Shown one piece after another: positions 27,619 through 35,645 of a DNA stretch of 64,000 nt; position 1 is the stretch's first letter; each line of letters starts with the position of its first letter. The translations under genes were made by a program, and so were the position numbers. Origin of the DNA: Enterobacteriaceae bacterium RIT691 (GTDB lineage: Bacteria; Pseudomonadota; Gammaproteobacteria; Enterobacterales; Enterobacteriaceae); assembly GCA_009668205.1 (NCBI GenBank), contig WJYM01000001.1, positions 372,001 through 436,000 on the forward strand. Direction: 5' to 3'. The notes beneath the pieces were generated by a model. The model was not told the origin of the DNA. It ran no database searches and worked only from the letters and a program-made list of their open reading frames with translations.

Positions 27619-28508
27619 TGCTGAAACTTCGTCATTATTTGTTTTTGCTGCTGCTCGCCAGCCCACTGGTCAATGCCATGAACGGCGTCATCTGGCAACC
27701 CCAGCTTCGCGACATGACGGTGAGTCCGACGCAATGGACATCACTGATGCAAAACCTGCACCGCCAGGGGTTTGACACTCTGGTGCTGCAGTGGACGCAG
27801 TATGGCACCGCCTTTAGCAACGCTCAGGACAGCCAGTGGTTACAGCTGCGAGCAGATGCGGCGAGAAAGGCCGGTCTGAAAGTCATTGTTGGTCTGCATG
27901 CCGACCCCGACTTTTTCAGCCGTCAGAAGCAGAGTGCTGCTGCGCTCAGCCACTACCTCACCCGTTTGCGGATGGCCGATCTCCGCCAGGCGAAAGCCTG
28001 GAACCCCGTTTTTCAGCCGGATGGATGGTACATCAGTGCCGAAATCGACGACCTGAACTGGCGCAATCCAGCGGCTCGCGCTCAGCTGATTCAGTGGCTT
28101 CGCGACACACGCCAGCAGTTTGCCGCTCTCGACACCAAACCCCTGTACATCAGCAGTTTCTTCGCCGGTCATATGACGCCTGAGGGCTACAGCCGGATGC
28201 TGGCCGACATCCGTCAGACCGGGATTCAGGTTTGGGTTCAGGATGGTTATGGCGTGGATAAGCTCACGCCAACGGAACGCCAGCGTTACCTCACGGCCAG
28301 CGCGGGTTGTGAGGGGCTGACGCCTGCCAGCGGCACGGTGTACGAGCTGTTTAAAACGCTACCGGGGAAAACCTTTAGCGCCGAACCGCTGCCGACTGCC
28401 GCCATGAAATCGCAGCTGGCAGCTCGCTCAGAATGCAATAAGGATCGGCTCTACTTCTCACTTCGCTATTTGCCTACGGCGAACGGAAATTTGCCGTGGA
28501 AGTCATAA
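27615..28508 (+). CDS. ybcH: YbcH, DUF4434-type secreted protein
   Basis: 297 residues with a signal peptide (MMLKLRHYLFLLLLASPLVNA). The body resembles a TIM-barrel, glycoside-hydrolase-like DUF4434 protein (TLVLQWTQYG, KAGLKVIVGLHADPDFF, GWYISAEIDDLNW, IQVWVQDGYGV). The acidic pair in AEIDD could be catalytic (inference). It starts in the ATGA overlapping the nfrA stop, as ybcH follows nfrA in E. coli, so trimming or degrading the Nfr glycan in the periplasm is a reasonable hypothesis. A terminator follows at once. Confidence 0.85.
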   Translation: MMLKLRHYLFLLLLASPLVNAMNGVIWQPQLRDMTVSPTQWTSLMQNLHRQGFDTLVLQWTQYGTAFSNAQDSQWLQLRADAARKAGLKVIVGLHADPDFFSRQKQSAAALSHYLTRLRMADLRQAKAWNPVFQPDGWYISAEIDDLNWRNPAARAQLIQWLRDTRQQFAALDTKPLYISSFFAGHMTPEGYSRMLADIRQTGIQVWVQDGYGVDKLTPTERQRYLTASAGCEGLTPASGTVYELFKTLPGKTFSAEPLPTAAMKSQLAARSECNKDRLYFSLRYLPTANGNLPWKS

Positions 28509-28518
28509 TCATTATCTG

Positions 28519-28540
28519 ACGGGCTGCGGCCCGTTTTTTT
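28519..28540 (+). terminator. nfrB-nfrA-ybcH terminator
   Basis: ACGGGC, loop TGCG and GCCCGT are followed by seven T residues, 11 bases after the ybcH stop. The T-run reaches the stop codon of the convergent gene. Confidence 0.9.
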
Positions 28541-29168
28541 ACCCTGCTGCCTGATAGGCCGGGACGCGTCGGGTGGTGGCGGTGAGATTATCGGCGACAT
28601 CGACTTCCAGGGTGGCAATCCGCATTCCTGCTCGTCTCAGCATCGAAACATCTGCGGCAATACGCTGCATGCCAAACCAGAATAAACCATCCAGCGCCGT
28701 GACCCGCAGACCTGACTCAAGCGCCAGACGTAAACGCTCTCGCGGTGCTTTTACTTGTCTGGCAATTTCCTGATAGGGCGAGTTGGTGACCCCTTCTGAC
28801 GTCACACGGCGAATTCGGTTGCTGAAGCGATAGCGGTATTCATCAGGAATGGTGCTGAGGTCGCTTTTCAGGCTGTAGACACAGCCATAGCGGCTGTCGC
28901 TGATGGTAACCGGTTTACGGTTCAGGGCGAGCTCACGACGCAGTGCGTCAATCAGCTGCGGGGTGCGGATCAGCTGCAGCCGAAAAGGCAGTTCAAAGCT
29001 GGTCACGTAGTCGACGTTCAGCAGCGCAATCCTCAGCCTGTCTGCACTGTTTGCCTGCTGCTGCCGACACTCCTCCACTACCTCGCGCCACTGCTGTGTG
29101 ATGCGCGGGGTTTCCTCCGTTGCCATGAAGCTGAATTTCTCGATCTGATAATCGACAAAATGATCCAT
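28539..29168 (-). CDS. Protein of unknown function with C-terminal helix-turn-helix
   Basis: 209 residues; AGGGAAA precedes the ATG at 29168. There is no signal peptide or membrane segment. Residues about 155-190 (SGLRVTALDGLFWFGMQRIA followed by ADVSMLRRAGMRIATLEVD) look like the small winged helix-turn-helix of HTH_39 type found in phage and plasmid proteins. The N-terminal part (VVEECRQQQANSADRLRIAL, YGCVYSLKSDLSTIPDEYRY) is not recognised. The DNA-binding suggestion rests on pattern only. It is isolated between the nfr operon and an NTF2-like gene, with weak phage flavour but no other phage gene nearby. Confidence 0.65.
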   Translation of the reverse strand: MDHFVDYQIEKFSFMATEETPRITQQWREVVEECRQQQANSADRLRIALLNVDYVTSFELPFRLQLIRTPQLIDALRRELALNRKPVTISDSRYGCVYSLKSDLSTIPDEYRYRFSNRIRRVTSEGVTNSPYQEIARQVKAPRERLRLALESGLRVTALDGLFWFGMQRIAADVSMLRRAGMRIATLEVDVADNLTATTRRVPAYQAAG

Positions 29169-29319
29169 TTTCCCTGCCCGTAAGATGGTGGCCGTAAATC
29201 ACGCTCCTGGAGAGCGGCTCGGTGACGACGTATTCTTCTCCGGGGGAGTGTAGATCATTCACGGCTCGAGCTGAATGCTGTTGTTTTATACAGAGAAATT
29301 ACCCAGACACCCACGCGGT

Positions 29320-29895
29320 TTACCGGTGCTGAAGCCACGCCTCTGCTTTCTGGCGGATGGTGCGCTCTTCCGGGCTGTTGCGGGTGGCAAAACGTCTTTT
29401 AATTTCGTATCCCCCGCTATGAAGAATGTATCCCAGCGAGGCATAAGCCATCGGGAACCGATCAATGATTTGCGGATCAATGGCCACGGCCCCTTTCGGG
29501 AAATCAAACGCGCTGCTGTCGTATACCACCTGTCTGTCGACGATTTTCCACTCCCCGCCCTGCTTTATCAGACAGTCAATCAGGCGACAGTGCGTAGTTG
29601 AGCCCAGCGCAATAGATTCATTCATCCCGACGATAGTGGCGTTGGTTTCCGCTACCGCCTTATCGTCGTTAAAGGCGATTAGCGGCATGCCGATGAGGTG
29701 CTTTGAGGAGAGCGTGGAGGCCGCCATGGTGCGGGAGGCCTCAATAAACGCCTGCGCCGAACCTTCAAACCAGGTAACTTCAATGGTGGCCTCTTCCGTG
29801 AACAACGTACTTAATTTGTCCCACTGGCCGGTATCACGGTAAATCCAGCCATTGACGACTTCCGCAATGGCAAACTTGTCGCTGTCTCTGCTCAT
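29320..29895 (-). CDS. NTF2-like (SnoaL-type) protein
   Basis: 191 residues, no signal peptide. The first 130 residues have the NTF2-like cone pattern: an N-terminal helix followed by GWIYRDTGQWDKLSTLFTEE, then TLSSKHLIGMPLIAFNDDKA and GGEWKIVDRQVVYDSSAF. Members with this layout are nuclear-transport-factor-2 family proteins, some of them isomerases or hydrolases acting on small molecules. The C-terminal extension (EERTIRQKAEAWLQHR) is helical. No substrate can be inferred. AAAGG precedes the ATG. Confidence 0.75.
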   Translation of the reverse strand: MSRDSDKFAIAEVVNGWIYRDTGQWDKLSTLFTEEATIEVTWFEGSAQAFIEASRTMAASTLSSKHLIGMPLIAFNDDKAVAETNATIVGMNESIALGSTTHCRLIDCLIKQGGEWKIVDRQVVYDSSAFDFPKGAVAIDPQIIDRFPMAYASLGYILHSGGYEIKRRFATRNSPEERTIRQKAEAWLQHR

Positions 29896-30033
29896 CTTTT
29901 TTCTGCCTTTGATAGGGGATAAGCCTCAACGCTACACGCCAGGAAAAAGAGGGTCTTGGCAGATTGTTGCAATCCGCGTTCAGAAATAAACTTTCTGCCC
30001 CTCGTAAAGCCCGTTTCATGCCCCAGCTGTACG

Positions 30034-30231
30034 CTAGCGATGCGTCCCCTTTTTCACATGAACATCACTGTTTTTGACGGCTTCTTTTGCCGTATTTTTC
30101 CCGCAGTGGGCGGAAACCCCTACGGTCGCCTGCATCGCGGCATGCCGTGCCACCTTGCGGGCATTGCAGTCGGCATGCGCTGTGGTACTGAGGAAGGTCA
30201 GTAAGGTCATCATCAGAAAGGCAGATTTCAT
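30034..30231 (-). CDS. Small secreted protein of unknown function
   Basis: 65 residues from the ATG at 30231 (AGGGTG 6 bases upstream); a GTG three codons earlier is also open. MKSAFLMMTLLTFLSTTAHADC is a signal peptide with cleavage after AHA. The mature part is only about 45 residues, basic, with histidines and two cysteines (DCNARK, SAHCGKN) able to form one disulfide, ending VKNSDVHVKKGTHR. I do not recognise the family. No operon partner. Confidence 0.65.
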   Translation of the reverse strand: MKSAFLMMTLLTFLSTTAHADCNARKVARHAAMQATVGVSAHCGKNTAKEAVKNSDVHVKKGTHR

Positions 30232-30382
30232 GCTGTTCACCCTGTAGAGAGCCGCTTTGTCTCAGTGAGTATAGCCTGAGCCTTGTGGGAGCACGGGGAA
30301 CTGTGAATGAAATCAGACGGGGAAAGGACACTCTATTTTTGATTGCAGACGAACGCGTGTCTATCGGAATACGCTGCAAAAG

Positions 30383-30414
30383 AAAAACCCCAGCTCATTG
30401 CTGAGCTAGGGTTT
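30383..30414 (-). terminator. Terminator of tRNA-Ser copy 1
   Basis: Minus-strand hairpin just 3' of the tRNA: AACCCTAGCTCA, loop GCAA, TGAGCTGGGGTT, then TTTTTC. The stem has one mismatch. It is homologous to the terminator of tRNA copy 2, with compensating stem changes. Confidence 0.85.
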
Positions 30415-30420
30415 CATGTT

Positions 30421-30508
30421 TGGCGGAAGCGTAGAGATTCGAACTCTAGAACCCTTTCGGGTCGCCGGTTTTCAAGACCGGTGCCTTCAACCGCTCGGCC
30501 ACGCTTCC
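30421..30508 (-). tRNA. serT: tRNA-Ser (anticodon UGA), copy 1
   Basis: 88 bases on the minus strand, including an encoded CCA end. Acceptor arms GGAAGCG and CGCTTCC pair; the anticodon arm is CCGGT-CTTGAAA-ACCGG with anticodon TGA. A long variable arm (CGACCCGAAAGGGTT) marks it as class II, and the T arm is TAGAG-TTCGAAT-CTCTA. Nearly identical to E. coli serT and, base for base, identical to copy 2 at 33510-33597. Confidence 0.97.
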
Positions 30509-30518
30509 AATGACGCGC

Positions 30519-30547
30519 ACTATAAACATCTGCGGACAGCATGTAAA
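30519..30547 (-). promoter_or_regulatory. Promoter of tRNA-Ser copy 1
   Basis: On the minus strand TTTACA (30547-30542), 17 bases, TATAGT (30524-30519), then a GC-rich discriminator (GCGCGTCA) before the tRNA. The same arrangement precedes copy 2. Confidence 0.85.
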
Positions 30548-30887
30548 GCTGAAATGCAACGCCAGACAATCAGTTGCTGCATTTCGCATCACATGGCGAA
30601 AATATCACCCGCCATCAATCACTTTCGCCTGCCACTCACAGAGATTTTGCTTATCGGCACGTTCAGTAACGCGCCCTGCGTTTCAGGACCCGGCACTCTC
30701 CTGAAAAGGACATGACCATCGGGAACGGAACAGATGCGGGTCGGCTGAAAAAGGGGTAACGCTCAAAGCGCCAACTGCCACTTAACCCACCTGCATCCAC
30801 AACGTCAAACCCTATCCTTTTAATGAAATTCGCTACCCTGGACTTCGCGTCGATGCATCACGACGAGGGTCCTCAATAACCAGGATA
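30548..30887. other. Non-coding stretch between tRNA-Ser copy 1 and the MFS gene
   Basis: No convincing gene, tRNA or repeat. It contains the 3' flank of the MFS gene without a clear terminator. It is the left interior end of the segment bounded by the two tRNA copies, so an integration remnant might lie here, but no integrase fragment was recognised. Confidence 0.5.
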
Positions 30888-32393
30888 TCAACTCGTTGCG
30901 ACTTGTTTTGATGGTTTTTTTTGTGAAATAAGACGTGCCAGTAATCCAAGAATTGCCGGGGCCAATGTGCCGTACAACGTGACCCAGCTGATACCGTTAA
31001 CAAAGGCATTATGCGCTGTGGCAACCTTCACGCCGCCCAGAAGTTCTGCATTGAAGTTACCTGCGGCAATCGTAGTGGCAATACTTGCCAGTGAATCAAC
31101 GTTTACGCTATCAACCAGTTCTGCAGAGACGCCAGATAGCAACACAAACCCCATCACGGCGATATTCACTGCGAGTGAAATCATGCGGGCGCTGAATTCC
31201 ATTCCCGACGCCATGCCTGCACGTTCTGCAGGCAGTGAGCCAGTCGAGGTATTGGTCACTGGCGTATTCGTTAACCCTAACCCTACTCCAGCAATCAGAC
31301 AGCCCGGCAGTAATGTCAGCCAGTTACCATGACCACTGGAAATGGTGATGTGCAGTAACGCAAAGCCCATCGCGATGGTGAATAATCCCACTGGGATAAT
31401 AAAACCTGGCCCGCGCTTCTGTAACAGGCGTTCAGCATAAGGCGGAACCACAATCGTTGGCAGGGTATAAGCCAACACAATTAGCCCTGCCACCACGCTG
31501 CTGTAGCCCAACACTGATTGTAAATAAAGCGGGAAATAGATAACGAACGGCCAGAATGAAAAATTCATGCCGCAGGCTCCCAACATTGCAACTGAGAAGT
31601 TACGAATGCGGAAAGCTTTAAAATCAAAAACAGGACGTTGAATCTTCAGCTCAATGAGGATAAACAGCAGCAGGCTTGCAATACTGATCGCAATAATTTG
31701 CTGGCCCGTACCCGATGCCAGACTTAATTCATGTCCCTGGGTAATCAGATAGACAAAACCAAATACGGCGATCGGTAAAGTAATAATGCCAGCAAGATCA
31801 ATTTTCACCACGTGCGGATCACCCGACTCCACCACCCCCATCCGGGCAGCAAAAATGGTCACCACGGTAATCACAACATGAATAAGAAACACCCAGTGCC
31901 AACTCAACAGAGCAAGAATAACCCCGCCAATAATCGGGCCGAATCCTAACCCAAGACCGAACATAATTCCCCACCATCCAAAGGCAACACCTCGCTCTGG
32001 CCCGTCCCTGAACTGATGTGAAAGCACAGCGACCTGACAGGAAAGCATGGCCGCTGCACTGGCACCTTGTAGGAATCGGGCACCAATCAGCACCGGTGCA
32101 CTGCTTGCCAATCCGCAAATGAGAGAGGCAATACCAAAAACAGTCATCCCCGCAAGGAAGACACGCTTACGGCCAAACCGGTCTGCCAGAGCGCCCATAG
32201 CAACCAGACATGAGCACATTGCCAGGGTGTAGGCATTCATAATCCATTGAAGCTGACGAAACTCTGCAGGCAACATTTTTTCAAGCGTGGGTAATATTGA
32301 TGGAATACTGGTTATCTCCAGCCCCAACATAATGGCGGATAAACACACAGCAGTCAGTGCTACCTTATTTTTTGATGATATGGTCGCTGCCAT
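30888..32393 (-). CDS. MFS drug:H+ antiporter-like transporter (DHA2, 14 membrane segments)
   Basis: 501 residues, strongly hydrophobic. It has the MFS motif A (GALADRFGRKRVF, about residues 67-79) and the antiporter motif C-like stretch GLGLGFGPIIGGVILALL in segment 5. Length and layout fit the 14-segment EmrB/QacA-type DHA2 subfamily. Export of toxic compounds is the usual role; the substrate is unknown. It is divergent from a LysR-type regulator 176 bases away, the typical arrangement for an inducible efflux unit. The pair lies between two identical tRNA-Ser genes and looks more AT-rich than its neighbours. Confidence 0.85.
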   Translation of the reverse strand: MAATISSKNKVALTAVCLSAIMLGLEITSIPSILPTLEKMLPAEFRQLQWIMNAYTLAMCSCLVAMGALADRFGRKRVFLAGMTVFGIASLICGLASSAPVLIGARFLQGASAAAMLSCQVAVLSHQFRDGPERGVAFGWWGIMFGLGLGFGPIIGGVILALLSWHWVFLIHVVITVVTIFAARMGVVESGDPHVVKIDLAGIITLPIAVFGFVYLITQGHELSLASGTGQQIIAISIASLLLFILIELKIQRPVFDFKAFRIRNFSVAMLGACGMNFSFWPFVIYFPLYLQSVLGYSSVVAGLIVLAYTLPTIVVPPYAERLLQKRGPGFIIPVGLFTIAMGFALLHITISSGHGNWLTLLPGCLIAGVGLGLTNTPVTNTSTGSLPAERAGMASGMEFSARMISLAVNIAVMGFVLLSGVSAELVDSVNVDSLASIATTIAAGNFNAELLGGVKVATAHNAFVNGISWVTLYGTLAPAILGLLARLISQKKPSKQVATS

Positions 32394-32519
32394 TTCTTTT
32401 TTGCTCCGTAGATCTAATGAGATGGCATTTTTCTTATGAATGTATTTATGAAAAATGGCGTTTTATATTGTGTTATATGTCCTGACACGGCAGGGAAATT
32501 ATCACTTCTCGAACTCATC

Positions 32520-32544
32520 AGATATGGTAACGTCAGGTATATCT
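32520..32544. promoter_or_regulatory. Possible LysR-type operator
   Basis: AGATAT (32520-32525) and ATATCT (32539-32544) are inverted arms 13 bases apart, 26 bases before the regulator start. The dyad and its place between divergent genes fit a LysR-type site, but it does not have the canonical T-N11-A spacing. Confidence 0.4.
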
Positions 32545-32569
32545 GTGACAACAAAATGGAATAGTTGAG

Positions 32570-33457
32570 ATGACCACGCTGGATATTGATGCCGTGCGCG
32601 CATTTGTCGTGATTGCAGAGTCAAAAAGTTTCACTCGTGCAGCGGCTGAACTGGGCACAACGCAAGGGGCTTTAAGCGTTAAACTGAAAAGACTCGAGGA
32701 TAAGCTTGGGCAGAAATTGATAGAACGTACGCCTCGTCAGGTGCGTCTCTCTGTTTTTGGAGAGAAATTTATTTCATCCGCACGTGATTTTCTCAGCGCT
32801 CATGATCGGGCCATATCCAGCTTAGTGACGACTGAAAGCAAATTCAAATTGGGCATTTCATGTTATGTGATGGGGCCCGAAGTGCCGGATATTCTTTCGC
32901 AAATGAAGTCATTAGACCCTGCGTTATTGATAGAGGTGACTGTGGACAGCGCTCACGTGTTGATGAATTCATTTAACAACGGTCAGTTGGATGCAGTGAT
33001 TGTGCGTAATAATGATGACCGCCGCGAAGGGCTGGAACTGTGCCAGGAACGGTTTGGTTGGTTTGCCAGCGAAAAATATATCCGTATTTCCGATCATCCC
33101 GTGCAGATTGCTAACCTTTCTCCTGACTGCGATATACGCGATACGACTTCTCAACGTTTACGCCAGTCAGGAATTCGTTGGGAAGAAGTATTCGTCGGGG
33201 TAGGTATAACCGCCGTCATCGCTGCACTTAGCGCAGGCATTGCGGTAGGTGTATTGCCTTATCGTATCGCGCCGGCAAACCTGGTCGACGTGAGCACGAC
33301 ACTCTCTCTGCCAGCGCTTCCCTCACTGGCAATCGTTTTACATTCTTCACTGTCAGACCAAAAGACGCGATCCCTTATTCGTACTATTCAGCGTGTGTAC
33401 AAAAACCATCACCAGGAAATTGCTGCGCCAGAAATAAATACCCATTTGGCATACTGA
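32570..33457 (+). CDS. LysR-family transcriptional regulator
   Basis: 295 residues. The N-terminal winged helix (about 5-63) is typical: FVVIAESKSFTRAAAELGTT, QGALSVKLKRLEDKLGQKLI, ERTPRQVRLSVFGEKF. The rest is the substrate-binding effector domain (about 90-280). It probably controls itself and the divergent MFS exporter. The effector cannot be read. Its end is 13 bases from a hairpin that terminates the following tRNA on the opposite strand and could serve this gene too. Confidence 0.9.
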   Translation: MTTLDIDAVRAFVVIAESKSFTRAAAELGTTQGALSVKLKRLEDKLGQKLIERTPRQVRLSVFGEKFISSARDFLSAHDRAISSLVTTESKFKLGISCYVMGPEVPDILSQMKSLDPALLIEVTVDSAHVLMNSFNNGQLDAVIVRNNDDRREGLELCQERFGWFASEKYIRISDHPVQIANLSPDCDIRDTTSQRLRQSGIRWEEVFVGVGITAVIAALSAGIAVGVLPYRIAPANLVDVSTTLSLPALPSLAIVLHSSLSDQKTRSLIRTIQRVYKNHHQEIAAPEINTHLAY

Positions 33458-33470
33458 ATTCAGTACAAAC

Positions 33471-33504
33471 AAAAAACCCCAGTTCATTGCTGAACTGGGG
33501 TTTC
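33471..33504. terminator. Terminator of tRNA-Ser copy 2 (also usable by the LysR gene)
   Basis: AAACCCCAGTTCA, loop TTGC and TGAACTGGGGTTT form a perfect 13-bp stem with A-run left and T-run right. On the minus strand it ends the tRNA transcript; on the plus strand it follows the LysR gene by about 15 bases. Confidence 0.88.
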
Positions 33505-33509
33505 GAATT

Positions 33510-33597
33510 TGGCGGAAGCGTAGAGATTCGAACTCTAGAACCCTTTCGGGTCGCCGGTTTTCAAGACCGGTGCCTTCAACCGCTCGGCCACGCTTCC
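33510..33597 (-). tRNA. serT: tRNA-Ser (anticodon UGA), copy 2
   Basis: 88 bases, identical to the copy at 30421-30508 in every position, with anticodon TGA, long variable arm and encoded CCA. It lies on the yccA side, matching the position of serT next to yccA in E. coli, so this is probably the ancestral copy, with copy 1 produced by the event that brought in the MFS/LysR pair. That order is inference. Confidence 0.97.
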
Positions 33598-33609
33598 TAA
33601 GTGAGGCGC

Positions 33610-33638
33610 ACTATAAACATCGCTGGACATCCTGTAAA
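33610..33638 (-). promoter_or_regulatory. Promoter of tRNA-Ser copy 2
   Basis: On the minus strand TTTACA (33638-33633), 17 bases, TATAGT (33615-33610), then GCGCCTCA before the tRNA. The -35, spacing and -10 are the same as in copy 1, while the spacer sequence differs slightly. Confidence 0.85.
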
Positions 33639-33742
33639 GCCCCACTACGATCGCTTGCCTGAAAAACAGTCAATTTTCTGTTATTCGGCTGAAATAACAA
33701 CGCATTGCCCAGAATTACAGCATTTCCTGCGCATGCCATCGC

Positions 33743-35371
33743 TTAGTGCTTTTTGATGTACATGTCTTTGGTCTCGTAGAAGCCCAGCTTACCCGGCTCG
33801 AATCCCCCTACCCACGGCTTCACCAAATGCGTACGGACATAGTGATAAACCGGAATCGTCGGTACGTCTTTCGCGAGGATATCCTCCGCTTTCTGGTAGT
33901 ACTCGCCGCGTTTCGCCACATCGGTGGCTTTCGACGCTTCCAGCAACGCCTGGTCAAAATCTTTGTTGCTGTACTTCGCCGTATTTTGACTGTCGCCGGT
34001 GCGGAAGTTGTTGAGGAAAGAAGAGGCATCATCGTAATCGGCAATCCATGAATATCGCACCACGTCAAAGTTGCCGGTATGCATGGTGTCGAGCATGGTT
34101 TTCCATTCCTGGTTTTGCAGCTTCGCCTCGACGCCGAGATTTTTCTTCCACATCGAGCTGGCGGCAATCGCTACGCGCTTGAGCGATTCGCTGGTGTTGT
34201 AAAGCAGATTGAAGGAGAGCGGATGGTTTTCACCGAACCCGGCCTCGGCCAGCAGTTTTTTCGCCTCAGCAAGGCGTTTTTCGCGCGGCCAGCTGGCGTA
34301 GTCTGGCTCATTGAGTTTCACGCCGCCGATTTCTGGCTGACTCACCAGCCACGCCGGGCGCTGCCCCTGCCCTAACACTTTCCCGGCGATGATGTCTTTG
34401 TCGAGACCCATGTTCAGCGCCAGGCGCACGCGCGCATCATTGAATGGCGCTTTGGTGGTATTGAACTGGTAGTAGCCCGTTGCCAGCTGTGGCGACACGT
34501 TCAGCTCGCTGCCAAGCGTTGCCTTCAGCTGAGCAAACTGATTGATGGGCACGGTGTAGACAATATCGATTTCGCCCGCCTTATAGCGGTTAACGTCCGA
34601 GGCCTCAGAGTTGATCGGCAGATACGTGACCTTGTTAATCACCGTATGCGAGTTGTCCCAGTATTTTGCATTGCGCTCGGCAACGATGCGTTCGTTGACC
34701 ACCCACTGCGACAATTTGTAGGCGCCGCTGGTGACGATGTGCTCCGGCTGGATCCACTTTTCGCCAAAGCGTTTTACCAGCACCGGGTCAATGGGCACCA
34801 TCACATAGTGGTCGAGCATTGAGAGGAATACCGCGTTAGGCTGAGTGAGCGTCACCTGCAGCGTGTTATCGTCCAGCGCTTTCACACCCAGCGTGTCAGG
34901 GGCTTTTTTCCCCTGAGCAATGTCTTCGGCATTGACGATATGCATACTGCCTGGGTAGCTGGCGTAGGGCGATAAGGTCTTAGGATCGACCAGACGCTGC
35001 CAGCTCCAGACCACATCTTCCGCCGTTATCGCCGTCCCGTCCGACCAGGTGATACCCGGACGTAAATGGAACGTCCAGACGGTGTTGTCCTTTTGCTGCC
35101 AACTTTCTGCCAGCCGTGGCGCGATAGAGCCATCCTGATTCACGGACACCAGTCCCTCAAAGAGATCCCTGATGATGTTCCCTTCCACATCGCTTTCGAC
35201 CTTATGTGGGTCAAGCGAGGCGGGCTCATTGCCATTGCTTCTGACCAGCTCCTGTTTGTCTGCCAGTGGCGTTCCTTCTGGCACCTGCGCCGCAAAGGTC
35301 AGACTTGAAGATGCGAGCAGTCCGGCAGCCAGTAATGCCAGCGTGATGTGATTGCACTTTTGTGGTTTCAT
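33743..35371 (-). CDS. OppA/MppA-like periplasmic peptide-binding protein
   Basis: 542 residues from the ATG at 35371 (AAGGA just upstream); the frame extends 19 codons further without a better start. The signal peptide ends LASSSLTFA. The mature sequence follows the SBP family 5 pattern: ADKQELVRSNGNEPASLDPH, RDLFEGLVSVNQDG, WTFHLRPGITWSDGTAITAE and LLYNTSESLKRVAIAASSMW, ending MYIKKH as in OppA and MppA. It should bind oligopeptides for ABC uptake. No permease or ATPase genes are adjacent, so it is an orphan that would share another transporter's core. Confidence 0.88.
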   Translation of the reverse strand: MKPQKCNHITLALLAAGLLASSSLTFAAQVPEGTPLADKQELVRSNGNEPASLDPHKVESDVEGNIIRDLFEGLVSVNQDGSIAPRLAESWQQKDNTVWTFHLRPGITWSDGTAITAEDVVWSWQRLVDPKTLSPYASYPGSMHIVNAEDIAQGKKAPDTLGVKALDDNTLQVTLTQPNAVFLSMLDHYVMVPIDPVLVKRFGEKWIQPEHIVTSGAYKLSQWVVNERIVAERNAKYWDNSHTVINKVTYLPINSEASDVNRYKAGEIDIVYTVPINQFAQLKATLGSELNVSPQLATGYYQFNTTKAPFNDARVRLALNMGLDKDIIAGKVLGQGQRPAWLVSQPEIGGVKLNEPDYASWPREKRLAEAKKLLAEAGFGENHPLSFNLLYNTSESLKRVAIAASSMWKKNLGVEAKLQNQEWKTMLDTMHTGNFDVVRYSWIADYDDASSFLNNFRTGDSQNTAKYSNKDFDQALLEASKATDVAKRGEYYQKAEDILAKDVPTIPVYHYVRTHLVKPWVGGFEPGKLGFYETKDMYIKKH

Positions 35372-35645
35372 ATCCTTTGCCTTATTGATTTCATTGTTGT
35401 TGACAGCCTGACAAGTGTTAGCGGCCATTTGGTATTAAGGCAATGGTTTTCAGTGACCTATAAGAGGTTGATCTGCCCGGATGACGAAAAGCAACAATCA
35501 TTCTGCCAGGTAAATTTCTCCCGATATAATCCACTGTTTCTTAAGGGGGACGAGTCGGTAAAGATGGGTAAAAGCACTAGAGCTTTGGACTTTATTTACT
35601 TATTCTCAGCAGTTATGACAACTGTCTTTAATAGAGAGTGACACT

